A stretch of 64,000 nt of DNA from Chitinophaga pinensis (GCA_945876095.1 CAMCMP010000004.1:109790-173789), one strand, 5' to 3'; positions 35,529 to 44,487 are shown, counted from the first letter of the stretch. Notes: generated by a model not told the origin, from the sequence alone. A program made the numbers and translations.

Positions 35529-36047
35529 TTATCGTTCTAGCTTCCAAGTTATTGTCCATGCAGAATCTTTGACAGGAGAAGAGTAACGAATTTCTAGATT
35601 ACTTTCTGTTGCTGTTAAAAGTTTTAGGTGCAATGAATTCCAAACGAGCATTCCAACATTTTGGTCGTAAAGCCAATAGGCTAATTTAGTAACATAAAGC
35701 ATTGAATTAGGAGTGTTGTCTCCCATATTGGCTCCGGCACTAGTGGCATCTTTTGCTTTAGTTTGTGCAAGAAGACTCTCTTTTGTTTCTTTAATGGTCT
35801 TTAACTCAATGTATGGGGTTCCCTGGAATGATTTGTAAACACTAGAGCCTGCAAATTTCATTTTTCCATCTGCAGCATCCCTTAGATATAGAGTGTCATT
35901 TTTACTCTTAAGAACCCATACTCCTTTAATTATTTGTTCTACGCTGTTTAAGCCACTATCTGCTGGAGCATCGCCGCCGCCGCAAGCAGCACCTTGCATG
36001 AGTATTAATATTGAAAAAAATATAAGGAAATTAAGTAGGGTTTTCAT
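35529..36047 (-). CDS. Predicted lipoprotein of unknown function
   Basis: The 172-residue product has a hydrophobic signal with lipobox-like QGAACGGG, so cysteine about 22 would be lipidated. The mature part is small and soluble (IIKGVWVLKSKNDTLYLRDAADG, then ITWKLER at the end), resembling lipocalin-like lipoproteins with a GxW element, but I do not claim a named family. It is flanked by long AT-rich gaps on both sides and appears to be monocistronic. The +2 residue after the cysteine is glycine, which is consistent with export to the outer membrane in Bacteroidota. Confidence 0.7.
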   Translation of the reverse strand: MKTLLNFLIFFSILILMQGAACGGGDAPADSGLNSVEQIIKGVWVLKSKNDTLYLRDAADGKMKFAGSSVYKSFQGTPYIELKTIKETKESLLAQTKAKDATSAGANMGDNTPNSMLYVTKLAYWLYDQNVGMLVWNSLHLKLLTATESNLEIRYSSPVKDSAWTITWKLER

Positions 36048-36342
36048 AAATATTTTTTAGTGCAATAATCGAATAATCCTTAATCTTAAATAGTCAAAAA
36101 GGCGTTACTTTTTAAAAATTTGAATTTATCTATTTTTTATAAAATTCAACTTTTCTGTAAGTTTCTAACTCATTAATCAATAAACCAACTCTAAAACTGG
36201 AAATAAAAATACCAATAAAAAATAATTTCTCCAATTTTTAGTTTAATTCAAGATTGGGCAATTCCATCTAAATTGAAAATCCCTTCTGATTTAATTTTAT
36301 TTTTAAAGAAAACAGCTGAATTCGTTATTTTAAATTTCATCT

Positions 36343-36359
36343 ATATTTGTTACAAATAT
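36343..36359. promoter_or_regulatory. Inverted repeat ATATTTG-TTA-CAAATAT overlapping a -7 box
   Basis: Seven-bp arms are perfectly complementary around three bases. The left arm is part of the TATATTTG box, so a bound protein would block the promoter. It shares the octamer TTACAAAT (ATTTGTAA reversed) with the repeat at 36383. Confidence 0.5.
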
Positions 36360-36382
36360 GTATTAGATTGATGAATACTGTA

Positions 36383-36400
36383 AATTTACATTTGTAAATT
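36383..36400. promoter_or_regulatory. Inverted repeat AATTTACA-TT-TGTAAATT overlapping a -7 box
   Basis: Eight-bp perfect arms flank a TT centre. The TACATTTG box (36387-36394) lies within it. Its half-site ATTTGTAA is shared with the neighbouring repeat 24 nt upstream, which is what an operator pair would look like. Confidence 0.5.
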
Positions 36401-36626
36401 AGTTAGTATTTTATCATAATACTTTCAGAATTTTGAGTTTGAAAATCATTTTCTCAGGATATCTCCTAATTCCAAATTGTAAAAAATGCTTCAATAAATA
36501 CATTTTTTTCTTTGATGGGAGGAAATGATTTTTAAAAATTAAAATTTGAAAATTGAAACCGTTGCATGAGTTTTAGAAGTAAGGTCAATTTAAATCAAAC
36601 ATTATCACATTAGGAAAAATTTATCC

Positions 36627-37490
36627 ATGAGAAAGCTAATAATTCTGATAAGCTTTTTATGCTTTTATATCATTTCGTATGCTCAGACGGACACTTTGCC
36701 TCCCATTGAGATAACAAAGTTGAGTACTCACTGGATAATTTTGGACCTAGGGGTTTCAAATTATTTTGATCATACTAATTATTCAGAGGTTAATCCTTAC
36801 TTATATAATCGACTAGGAGCTGCTGCATTTATTCCGGGCGCCACTTCTCCATCTCCACTTAGCAAAAGTGATTTTAATGTCAATACTTTTAAAAGTTTGA
36901 ATATTAATATTTGGTTATTTATGCAACGTCTTAGTTTATATAAAAATTATGTAAACTTAAAATACGGTCTAGGCGTAGAGTTGAATAATTATAAATACAA
37001 AACAGCTAGTAATATTAGTTATTTGGTAAACAACCCTTTTGTTTTAGATGCTACCCCTACTTCACCCATTGTTTACAGGGATTCAATTCAATTTTCTGTA
37101 AATAAATTGGCAGTAGATTATATAACCATTCCCCTAATGTTGGATTTTTTGACTAGGCCAGGTGGAGGTTTAAAAAAAGGGCTTAGCATTAGCTTGGGTA
37201 TTAGTGCTGGATATTCATATAGTTATCGTAATAAGCAAGTTAGCTATGAAAGAGGGGCGCAGGCTAACAAAGGAGATTTCAATATTGAGAAGTTTAAATA
37301 TTCCTATGTAGCAGAATTTGGCCCAGGCCCAGTAAAATTGAAGGGTATTCATAAACCAAAAATATTTTATCGATTACTCGTTGGGTTTGGAAAAATTAGA
37401 TTGTATGGCTCTTATACTCCAAAGGGCCTTTATGTGAGCGGATTAAAAATGAATCCTTATAACGTCGGACTTCGATTTGTTAATTGGTAG
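36627..37490 (+). CDS. Outer-membrane beta-barrel protein, copy 1
   Basis: The 287-residue product has a signal peptide ending at ISYAQT and a mature part of alternating amphipathic strands (SNYFDHTNYSE, WLFMQRLSLYKNYVNLKYGLG, VDYITIPLMLDFL, GLSISLGISAGYSYSYRNKQ) closing with NPYNVGLRFVNW, a typical barrel terminus. It is clearly paralogous to the protein at 40262, matching over most of the mature length. It has an internal insertion near residue 245 (KLKGIHKPKIFYRLLVGF). The cargo or function is unknown. A long regulatory leader precedes it. Confidence 0.85.
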   Translation: MRKLIILISFLCFYIISYAQTDTLPPIEITKLSTHWIILDLGVSNYFDHTNYSEVNPYLYNRLGAAAFIPGATSPSPLSKSDFNVNTFKSLNINIWLFMQRLSLYKNYVNLKYGLGVELNNYKYKTASNISYLVNNPFVLDATPTSPIVYRDSIQFSVNKLAVDYITIPLMLDFLTRPGGGLKKGLSISLGISAGYSYSYRNKQVSYERGAQANKGDFNIEKFKYSYVAEFGPGPVKLKGIHKPKIFYRLLVGFGKIRLYGSYTPKGLYVSGLKMNPYNVGLRFVNW

Positions 37491-37647
37491 TCTCTTAATC
37501 CAATTATAATTTTCAGAAAATACCAAATTTCATTTCCATCAATGGCCAATGTATTTTGTTGACAAGGGTGAAACTCTTTTTAACAATTTGTAAATAATTT
37601 ATTTTACTTTAAAACGTTAAAGTAGGCATCAACTAATTCTACCTACT

Positions 37648-38244
37648 ATGAAGTTTACTCGATATTTTTTTTCTTTCATTTTTATTGCTGTACTCATTTT
37701 TTCTACTGCATTTGTTTCCATAAGCAAGAAAGCAAATTTGATTAAAAAAAGATTTGCCAGTTTTAAGGAAAAGGAATGTTTAAAGACAGCTCCAAAAGAA
37801 AATAATACCTTCTATATTATTATTGATAAAAGTGACTATCAATTAAAAATTTATGATTCAACAGGCTGGTATGCTAGTTTTCCTGTTGTATTTGGAATCA
37901 GTGGCCTAGGCGACAAACTGCAATCTGGAGATAAGAAAACCCCTGAAGGACATTTTACTATCATCCAAAAAAAAGTTCATCCAAAATGGTCTTATGAGTT
38001 ATTGTTAGACTATCCAAACGGTGAGAGTATAGAGCTTTTTGAGGAACGAAAAAATAAAGGCTTATTACCTAAAAACGCGTCCATTGGAAATGGAATTGCC
38101 ATACATGCTACCCGACCCAAAGAGGAATGGACAGTAGATAATTTTTACAACTGGACAGATGGTTGTGTGGCAGTTAAATATTCTGAAATGAAAGATCTAT
38201 ATAATTTTATACAAGTGGGAACGCAGGTAACAATCCAGCAATAG
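37648..38244 (+). CDS. L,D-transpeptidase (YkuD domain)
   Basis: The 198-residue exported protein has one N-terminal hydrophobic signal/anchor and a YkuD domain from about residue 50. The catalytic motif is HATRPKEEW followed about 13 residues later by WTDGCVAV, with the nucleophile C in DGC. Upstream elements are KSDYQLKIYDSTGWYASFPV and the GDKKTPEGHF loop. Such enzymes form 3-3 cross-links or attach lipoproteins to peptidoglycan. The gene ends 1 nt before the stop of the decayed queA copy on the other strand. Confidence 0.9.
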   Translation: MKFTRYFFSFIFIAVLIFSTAFVSISKKANLIKKRFASFKEKECLKTAPKENNTFYIIIDKSDYQLKIYDSTGWYASFPVVFGISGLGDKLQSGDKKTPEGHFTIIQKKVHPKWSYELLLDYPNGESIELFEERKNKGLLPKNASIGNGIAIHATRPKEEWTVDNFYNWTDGCVAVKYSEMKDLYNFIQVGTQVTIQQ

Positions 38245-38245
38245 T

Positions 38246-38462
38246 TTAAAATGAAGTCATCTCTTGCAAATCATTTAAATAAAGCAGACTCCCATCACCA
38301 TAACTTAGAAAGCGATAATCGTTGGTTAAAGCAAACTGGTATACTTTCTTCCAATCTTCTCCAATAGCGGCTGCCACTAGCAATAATAAGGTAGATTGAG
38401 GTTGGTGAAAATTAGTTACTCAATCACAAATTGGTAAAGATATCCTGGAGCGATTAATATTT
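38246..38462 (-). pseudogene. Decayed duplicate of the 3' end of queA
   Basis: On the minus strand this segment matches the last 220 bp of the real queA (41183-41402). The block 38285-38419 differs from 41222-41356 at five of 135 positions. The extreme C-terminus is still readable (SYGDGSLLYLNDLQEMTSF, then stop), but upstream of it a 4-bp deletion shifts the frame and an early stop appears in the former GYRYRVVKA region. Homology ends at the GCGATTAATATTT junction. There is no start codon or promoter, so it cannot make QueA. With the intact end at 41183 it forms direct repeats about 3 kb apart. Confidence 0.92.
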
Positions 38463-38536
38463 AATTAAAAGTAAGAAAGTCAATTTATTCTTCGGATTTG
38501 ATTTCTAAAATACTATTTAGGTCTTTTTCTTAATTA

Positions 38537-38565
38537 TTTTGTAACTTTTATTCCCTACAAACGTA
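38537..38565 (+). promoter_or_regulatory. Candidate ECF-type promoter (TTTTGTAAC - 16 nt - CGTA)
   Basis: TGTAAC and CGTA are spaced 16 nt apart, the arrangement typical of extracytoplasmic-function sigma promoters (AAC in the -35, CGT in the -10). It is 46 nt upstream of the sigma factor ATG, so it may be its own autoregulatory promoter. Confidence 0.4.
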
Positions 38566-38611
38566 TTGGTTTGAGTTAGCTAAATTAGTATTCACAAATT
38601 ATTAAAAGTGC

Positions 38612-39097
38612 ATGACAGAAAATGAGTACAATCAATGCGTAGACCTGTATGCCGATAATGTGTATCGCTTTATTCTCAAAAATTTGCGGCATCAAGCTAA
38701 CGCAAAGGATATTGTTCAAGGGGCTTTTGAAAAAATGTGGGTGAATCGTGAGCAAGTTGACAATGTACGAAGTAAAAGCTATTTGTTTACAGTAGCCTAT
38801 CATCAGATGATTGATCATATTAGAAAAAATAAACGCGTTATATTAAAAGAAGTTTTTAGTGAGGACTCAAAAATTACCCATCAGACAATTCCAGACGTTA
38901 AAAGAATTTTAAACGAAGCATTGAGCCAGTTAGATGAAATACAAAGAAGCCTGGTGTTGTTGAAGGATTATGAAGGATATAATTATGAGGAGATAGGCAA
39001 AATTACTGGACTCAATGCTAGTCAAGTAAAAGTTTACTTGCATCGAGCTAGGTTGAAATTAAAATCGTTTATTGTAAAACCTGAAAATGTGATATAA
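38612..39097 (+). CDS. ECF-type RNA polymerase sigma factor
   Basis: The 161-residue sigma-70 family protein has only regions 2 and 4. Region 2 is seen in YADNVYRFILKNLRHQANAKDIVQGAFEKMW and YLFTVAYHQMIDHIRKNK. Region 4 (LDEIQRSLVLLKDYEGYNYEEIGKITGLNASQVKVYLHRARLKLK) contains the -35-binding helix-turn-helix. It lies 50 nt upstream of a membrane protein that fits an anti-sigma factor, and two genes upstream of beta-barrel copy 2, so an envelope signal is the probable trigger. The target regulon is unknown. Confidence 0.93.
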   Translation: MTENEYNQCVDLYADNVYRFILKNLRHQANAKDIVQGAFEKMWVNREQVDNVRSKSYLFTVAYHQMIDHIRKNKRVILKEVFSEDSKITHQTIPDVKRILNEALSQLDEIQRSLVLLKDYEGYNYEEIGKITGLNASQVKVYLHRARLKLKSFIVKPENVI

Positions 39098-39147
39098 TAA
39101 TTTATGATTTCCCCATTCTTCGAGCGCTTAAATTTTTAAAATAAATA

Positions 39148-40248
39148 ATGAGTAACATCAATAGATATAATTACGAAACCTATTTTTTATTATATGTCGA
39201 CAATGAGTTGTCGGCTATAGAAAAAAACAGCGTGGATGAATTTGTACAATCCAATCCCGATTTGGGAGAAGAGTTGGTTATGTTACTTCAAACAATTTTA
39301 CAGAAAGATGGCATTTTATTGAATAATAAAATGAGCTTATACAAAAAAGAGCCTTTATTGTCTGATCTGCAAGAAAAATTATTATTGCATTTAGACAATG
39401 AATTAAACGAAGTTGAAAAAAATCAAGTATCTGCTTTAATAGCATCTAGTACAACTGTTTCAGAAGAATGGGACAAGATAAAATCTGCTAAATTTTTTCC
39501 TGAAAACACAATTATTTATGAAGATAAAAAATCTTTATATAGAACCGAAAAAGGCAGATTAGTTTTTTTGCCATGGAGGAAGTTATTGGCAGCAGCTATT
39601 TTAGTTGGTGTTGGATTGTGGGGAGGATGGATCTATTTAAATGCAAGTTTTAAAAATGGCAATGAAGCAACACAGAATCTTGAAAATAAATCCATTGCGG
39701 CTGAAATTAAAAAAAATAGGAGTGAATTAGCAAATCAAATAAAAAAATTGTCGTTAGAACAGTCAAGGAAGAGAGCAAATATCCAGCCATCCGAATTTGC
39801 AGATGAGGGGTCAAATTTCCTTGGATCAAAAATCGAAAAAACAACAATTTCATCAGCAGAAAGTAGAACTGAAAAAATGCTCAATCTGAGTAATTCACAA
39901 AGCGAGTTGCTTGGCCTAATTAACAAGGTTAATTATGAAGAGGAAAAAATTGAACCCAGCAATGGAGAAATGCTAGAAAAAGATCTAATTAAAAGATCAA
40001 ATGAACTAGGCCTCAAACTAATTGCTGATCAACAGATAATTGAGCAAAGGTTAGATATGAATAATTCTAATTTAGAAGATAGTACTGAAAATAATAATCA
40101 GATTTTTTTTATCGGGGAACAAAAATTAAAAAGAGTCCTATTGGGAGGTTTTTTTGCAAAAGTTAAAAAATCCTTAGAGCGAAGATCACATAATCAAAAT
40201 ATCCTCAATTCAATTAAGGTCGCCAATTTCGAATTTACCATACGTTAA
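39148..40248 (+). CDS. Membrane anti-sigma factor-like protein with a duplicated N-terminal module
   Basis: The 366-residue protein has two similar cytoplasmic segments around residues 10-50 and 75-110, each containing DNEL followed by a EKNxV helix (DNEL at 18-21 and 83-86). One transmembrane helix lies near 146-164. A long charged, probably extracytoplasmic tail follows. No HxxxCxxC zinc motif is seen, unlike classical ZAS anti-sigmas. Position directly after the ECF gene supports an anti-sigma role, which is an inference. The start is 50 nt after the sigma stop and the gene ends 13 nt before beta-barrel copy 2. Confidence 0.7.
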   Translation: MSNINRYNYETYFLLYVDNELSAIEKNSVDEFVQSNPDLGEELVMLLQTILQKDGILLNNKMSLYKKEPLLSDLQEKLLLHLDNELNEVEKNQVSALIASSTTVSEEWDKIKSAKFFPENTIIYEDKKSLYRTEKGRLVFLPWRKLLAAAILVGVGLWGGWIYLNASFKNGNEATQNLENKSIAAEIKKNRSELANQIKKLSLEQSRKRANIQPSEFADEGSNFLGSKIEKTTISSAESRTEKMLNLSNSQSELLGLINKVNYEEEKIEPSNGEMLEKDLIKRSNELGLKLIADQQIIEQRLDMNNSNLEDSTENNNQIFFIGEQKLKRVLLGGFFAKVKKSLERRSHNQNILNSIKVANFEFTIR

Positions 40249-40261
40249 AACAACTAATCAA

Positions 40262-41179
40262 ATGAATAGGACAAAGTTATTGCCTCTACTGACACTGCTA
40301 TTTACATCCCTTTTTGTTACTGCACAATCCGATTCCAATAGGATATTTAGGCAAACGGATACAGTTCGAATTGGTAAAATTGTAATTATAAAAAATGAGA
40401 GTAATACTGAAGGAGTAAATAAAAAAATTATCATTAGTAAAAGATACCCAAGAAAAATCATCATTAGTAAAAGAAACCTAAGTTCAACAAAAGCCTTTTC
40501 CAAGGTGAGCACCAATTGGTTTGTTTTTGATTTTGGCTTTTCAAATTATTTTGACAAAACTGATTATCGTAACACAGGTGATTTTCTTTATAATCGACAA
40601 GGAGCAGCACCTCTCGGAAAAAGCGATTTTAATCTCAACACTGGAAAGAGTCTGAATGTAAATATCTGGTTCTTTATGCAGCGGATTAATTTAATCAAAA
40701 AATACGTGAATCTAAAGTATGGCTTGGGGATTGAGTATGATAATTATCGATATAAAACTTCTTCCAACTTGAGTTATCTTGAGAAAAACACATTCCTCAA
40801 CAGTCTGCAGGCACCCTCTCCCATAGTTATCAGAGACTCCATTGGTTTTTCTAAAAATAAGTTGGCGCTAAATTATATAACTGTTCCTTTGATGTTAAAT
40901 TTCATTACTAACCCAGCGAATGCTAAAAAAGGACTTAGCCTTAGCATGGGACTTAGTGCGGGCTATTTATACGGTGTTCGTAATAAGCAGAAGAGTGAGG
41001 AAAGAGGCAAAGAAAAAAATCGCGGCGATTATGATTTGGAAAGATTTAAATTATCATATATAGCAGAAATAGGATTGGGCCCTGTAAGACTCTATGGATC
41101 CTACAGCCCGAATTCCATATTCAGCAAAGGATTGGTAATGAAACCATATACAATAGGAATCAGGCTAAGCAATTGGTGA
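40262..41179 (+). CDS. Outer-membrane beta-barrel protein, copy 2
   Basis: The 305-residue product has a signal peptide (TSLFVTAQS) and a mature barrel closely related to the one at 36627: SNYFDKTDYRNTGDFLYNRQGAA, FMQRINLIKKYVNLKYGLG, LNYITVPLMLNFI, GLSAGYLYGVRNKQ, PYTIGIRLSNW. It carries an extra N-terminal lysine-rich region (residues 40-75) containing two IIISKR repeats. It is in line with the sigma/anti-sigma genes, so it probably belongs to that regulon. It ends 3 nt before the queA stop on the opposite strand. Confidence 0.87.
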   Translation: MNRTKLLPLLTLLFTSLFVTAQSDSNRIFRQTDTVRIGKIVIIKNESNTEGVNKKIIISKRYPRKIIISKRNLSSTKAFSKVSTNWFVFDFGFSNYFDKTDYRNTGDFLYNRQGAAPLGKSDFNLNTGKSLNVNIWFFMQRINLIKKYVNLKYGLGIEYDNYRYKTSSNLSYLEKNTFLNSLQAPSPIVIRDSIGFSKNKLALNYITVPLMLNFITNPANAKKGLSLSMGLSAGYLYGVRNKQKSEERGKEKNRGDYDLERFKLSYIAEIGLGPVRLYGSYSPNSIFSKGLVMKPYTIGIRLSNW

Positions 41180-41182
41180 TTT

Positions 41183-42439
41183 TTAAATCGAAGTCATTTC
41201 ATCTGTACTATTCAGAAACAACAGACTCCCATCACCATAACTTAGAAAGCGATAATCGTTGGTTAAAGCAAACTGGTATACTTTTTTCCAATCTTCTCCA
41301 ATAGCGGCTGCCACTAGCAATAATAAGGTTGATTGGGGCTGATGAAAATTAGTTACGATTGCCTTGACCACCCTGTACCGATATCCTGGAGCGATTAATA
41401 TTTGTGTTTGCGAAAGGATGCGATCACAATTATTTTTTTTCATCCAATCAATTAAAGCTTTGAAAGAAGCTTGAGAATTGAGTGAACAATTGATTAGAGG
41501 AGCTTCATACACATCCCACTGATGAATCATTAGTTCGGTTAGCTGAGCGTTTGGATTGAGGGATGCTTTTACCCCCATCCAAAATAAACTTTCTAATGTT
41601 CTTAGCGCAGTTGTTCCAACAGCAATGATACCGTTGTTAAAATTTTCAATTAGCTGACGAATCGTTTCAGCACTTACATCTATCCATTCCGCATGCATGG
41701 GATGATCTTTAAGTAAGTCTGCTTTCACTGGTTTAAAAGTACCAGCTCCAACATGAAGCGTTACGAATGTAGTATGAATATTTTTGGCAAAAAACGATGA
41801 AAATATCGAAGGAGTAAAATGAAGTCCAGCAGTGGGCGCTGCTACCGAACCATCCTGCTTGGCATAAATTGTCTGATATCTTTCCTTGTCGGAATCAATT
41901 GGTTTTCTTTTAATATAGGGCGGCAATGGCGTTTCTCCAGCTTGCTCAATGATCTCTGCAAAACTATAATGAGCAGGGTTCCAGGAAAATTCCACGATAT
42001 AAGCATCTGTAATTTTTTCAATCAACTGCGCTTCTAATGCTACCCTTTCGCCTTGAACAAAAACCTCTTTTATTAAATTCCCTTCTTTCCATTTGCTTGC
42101 CCCACCGATCAAACATTTCCATTGAATGCTTTCTTTTTTTGTCATCAATACATTGTATTCATTGACAGTATCATAAGGCTCTAGGCAAAAAATTTCTATC
42201 CTAGTACCAGTGGCTTTTTGAAATAATAATCTTGCTTGTATAACTCTAGTGTCATTAAAAACTAGCCAACTATTTTTAGGTAAATAGTTGGCAATATTTT
42301 TATACTGATCTTCTTGTAGAATTCCTTTTTGATAAATTAAAAGCTTTGCATCCTGTCTTTCTGCAATCGGAAAGTCAGCAATTCTATTTTCTGGTAAATC
42401 ATAGGTGTAATCAAGAATTGAGATCTCTTTGGGATGCAT
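41183..42439 (-). CDS. queA: tRNA preQ1(34) S-adenosylmethionine ribosyltransferase-isomerase
   Basis: QueA converts preQ1 in tRNA anticodons to epoxyqueuosine using SAM. The 418-residue sequence contains the signatures LPENRIADFPIAERQDAKLLIY, LPKNSWLVFNDTRVIQARL, APTAGLHFTP, LHVGAGTFKPVK, HAEWIDVS and NFHQPQSTLLLLVAA. It is longer than the E. coli enzyme (about 356), as is common in this phylum. Its 3' 220 bp is duplicated at 38246-38462. The other queuosine genes are not in the window. Confidence 0.95.
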   Translation of the reverse strand: MHPKEISILDYTYDLPENRIADFPIAERQDAKLLIYQKGILQEDQYKNIANYLPKNSWLVFNDTRVIQARLLFQKATGTRIEIFCLEPYDTVNEYNVLMTKKESIQWKCLIGGASKWKEGNLIKEVFVQGERVALEAQLIEKITDAYIVEFSWNPAHYSFAEIIEQAGETPLPPYIKRKPIDSDKERYQTIYAKQDGSVAAPTAGLHFTPSIFSSFFAKNIHTTFVTLHVGAGTFKPVKADLLKDHPMHAEWIDVSAETIRQLIENFNNGIIAVGTTALRTLESLFWMGVKASLNPNAQLTELMIHQWDVYEAPLINCSLNSQASFKALIDWMKKNNCDRILSQTQILIAPGYRYRVVKAIVTNFHQPQSTLLLLVAAAIGEDWKKVYQFALTNDYRFLSYGDGSLLFLNSTDEMTSI

Positions 42440-42492
42440 TTTTGAAAATTAGTTAGCCAAAATATTTTTAATTCTTCTTACCCTTTTTGAAT

Positions 42493-44430
42493 TTAGATTT
42501 TACCCTTTTTAATTTCATCTACTATTGATGGATCTAATAGGGTAGAAGTGTCTCCCAAATTTTCCATTTCTCCTTCTGCAATTTTTCTCAATATCCTTCT
42601 CATGATTTTTCCACTTCTTGTTTTGGGTAGTCCAGATACAAACTGTATTTTATCTGGCTTTGCAATAGGGCCAATAATTTTAGCGACTGTTAAACTAATA
42701 TCCTGTCTGCGAAGTGCTTCGTCTCCATGATGGCCATTATATATTACAAAGGCATAAATTCCTTGCCCTTTAATATCGTGCGGATAGCCTACTATAGCAC
42801 TTTCTACTACTCCTGCATGCATGTTGATCGCGTTTTCTACTTCGGCAGTTCCTATTCTATGTCCGCTAATATTGAGTACATCATCTACTCTACCAGTAAT
42901 GCGATAAAATCCATTGTCATCTTTTAAAGCACCATCACCGGTAAAATATAAATTGGGATAGGTGGCAAAATAATTGGTGCGACAACGTTCATGATCACCA
43001 TAGGTTGTTCTAAGAATTCCTGGCCAAGGTGCTTTCATACAAAGATTGCCTTTCATTAATCCGTTCTCATCTTTTTCAGTTACTTCTTTTCCATTTTCGT
43101 CTACTAGTAAGGGTTGTACTCCGGGTAAGGGTAAGGTAGCCCAACTAGCTTTTGCTGGAGTAACGCCTGCAAGGTTACTGATCAAACAACCACCCGTTTC
43201 TGTTTGCCACCAAGTGTCGACAATAGGACATTTTTTTTGACCAATATTTTCATCGTACCAATGCCAAGCTTCTTCATTGATCGGTTCACCTACTGTTCCT
43301 AATATTTTTAAAGAGGATAAATTTTTTCCTTTGATGGGCTCGGTTCCAAAAGTCATTAGACTACGAATAGCCGTGGGCGCAGTGTATAGACAGTTTACTT
43401 TGTGTTTTTCTACAATGTCCCAAAAGCGCCCTGCATCAGGCCATGTAGGTATTCCTTCAAACATCAGCGAGGTAGCACCTGCACTTAATGGACCATATAC
43501 AATATAACTATGCCCAGTAATCCATCCAATATCTGCTGTACAAAAATGGATATCTCCTGGTTGATATTGAAACACATTTACAAAAGTATAGTTGGTCCAC
43601 ACCATATACCCAGCCACACTATGAACAACTCCCTTTGGTTTACCAGTAGAGCCTGATGTGTATAAAATAAACAACGGATCCTCTGCATCCATTTCTTCAG
43701 GAGGAAATGAAACCACTCCATCTTTTTCAATCTGCGTTTCTGCATATTCCATCTCATCTTCCCACCACACATCTCTTCCCTTTATCATTGAAACGGGCGT
43801 ACGAGTTCGGGTATAAACAATCACTCGTTTAACAGTTTTATTTCCAATCAAGGCTTCATCAATTACACTTTTAAGTGGAATATCTTTTCCGCCTCTATAT
43901 GCACCATCACAAGTAACAATAAAGGTTGCTTGGGCATCTTCTAATCTATCAGCAATACTTTGTGCGCTGAATCCGCCAAATATAACACTGTGTATCGCAC
44001 CAATTCTTGCGCATCCCAAAACTGCATATGCCAACTCAGGCACCATGCCCATATAGATACAAACCCGATCTCCTTTTTTTACACCATTGTTTTTTAAGAC
44101 CTGAGCAAATTGACAAACCCTTTTGTGTAAGCGAGCATAGGTCACTGTTCTAACTCTTTCTTCTGGATTATTGGGCTCCCAAATGATGGCTGGTTGATCT
44201 GCCATGGTAGCTAAATGACGATCGATACAATTTTCTGTAATGTTTAGTTTCCCACCTTTATACCATTCGATCTTTGGTTCGGTGAAATTCCAATTTAAAA
44301 CGCTTTCCCATTTTTTTCTCCAATAAAAATTTGCAGCAATATCTCCCCAAAACTTTTCTGGATCTTCCACACTTTTTTTGTACTCGCTTTTATACTGCTC
44401 TAGAGACTTAATCTGGTAAGAGTATGACAT
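42493..44430 (-). CDS. acs: Acetyl-CoA synthetase (acetate-CoA ligase)
   Basis: Acs activates acetate to acetyl-CoA through acetyl-AMP. I start at ATG 44430 (645 residues); a TTG 12 codons upstream lies 13 nt from the promoter box and is less likely. ANL-family motifs are present: FILYTSGSTGKPKGV (the P-loop-like A3), the WWQTETGG core A5, YFTGDGALKDDNGFYRITGRVDDVLNISGHRIGTAEVE and the acetylatable lysine region LPKTRSGKIMRRILRKI. The full length and WWQTETGG support acetate over longer acyl groups. Confidence 0.96.
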   Translation of the reverse strand: MSYSYQIKSLEQYKSEYKKSVEDPEKFWGDIAANFYWRKKWESVLNWNFTEPKIEWYKGGKLNITENCIDRHLATMADQPAIIWEPNNPEERVRTVTYARLHKRVCQFAQVLKNNGVKKGDRVCIYMGMVPELAYAVLGCARIGAIHSVIFGGFSAQSIADRLEDAQATFIVTCDGAYRGGKDIPLKSVIDEALIGNKTVKRVIVYTRTRTPVSMIKGRDVWWEDEMEYAETQIEKDGVVSFPPEEMDAEDPLFILYTSGSTGKPKGVVHSVAGYMVWTNYTFVNVFQYQPGDIHFCTADIGWITGHSYIVYGPLSAGATSLMFEGIPTWPDAGRFWDIVEKHKVNCLYTAPTAIRSLMTFGTEPIKGKNLSSLKILGTVGEPINEEAWHWYDENIGQKKCPIVDTWWQTETGGCLISNLAGVTPAKASWATLPLPGVQPLLVDENGKEVTEKDENGLMKGNLCMKAPWPGILRTTYGDHERCRTNYFATYPNLYFTGDGALKDDNGFYRITGRVDDVLNISGHRIGTAEVENAINMHAGVVESAIVGYPHDIKGQGIYAFVIYNGHHGDEALRRQDISLTVAKIIGPIAKPDKIQFVSGLPKTRSGKIMRRILRKIAEGEMENLGDTSTLLDPSIVDEIKKGKI

Positions 44431-44479
44431 AGTAGAATTTAATTTATTTGTTAGCCTTCTATCCAATGAATATATTTAA

Positions 44480-44487
44480 CAAAATTA
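44480..44487 (-). promoter_or_regulatory. Candidate acs -7 box (TAATTTTG)
   Basis: The minus strand reads TAATTTTG, an exact TAnnTTTG match about 50 nt upstream of the preferred acs ATG. Confidence 0.4.

Larger units (their letters stand above)
36048..36626. other. Long AT-rich regulatory gap upstream of beta-barrel gene 1
   Basis: This 579-bp gap has no convincing ORF. It contains two perfect short inverted repeats (listed separately) and two TAnnTTTG boxes at 36342-36349 (TATATTTG) and 36387-36394 (TACATTTG), leaving a leader of more than 230 nt before the beta-barrel gene at 36627. Confidence 0.6.

Noticed and set aside
38246..38462. Functional short QueA or a real gene on the minus strand
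   Set aside because: A 4-bp deletion and an early stop relative to queA, and no start codon in frame.
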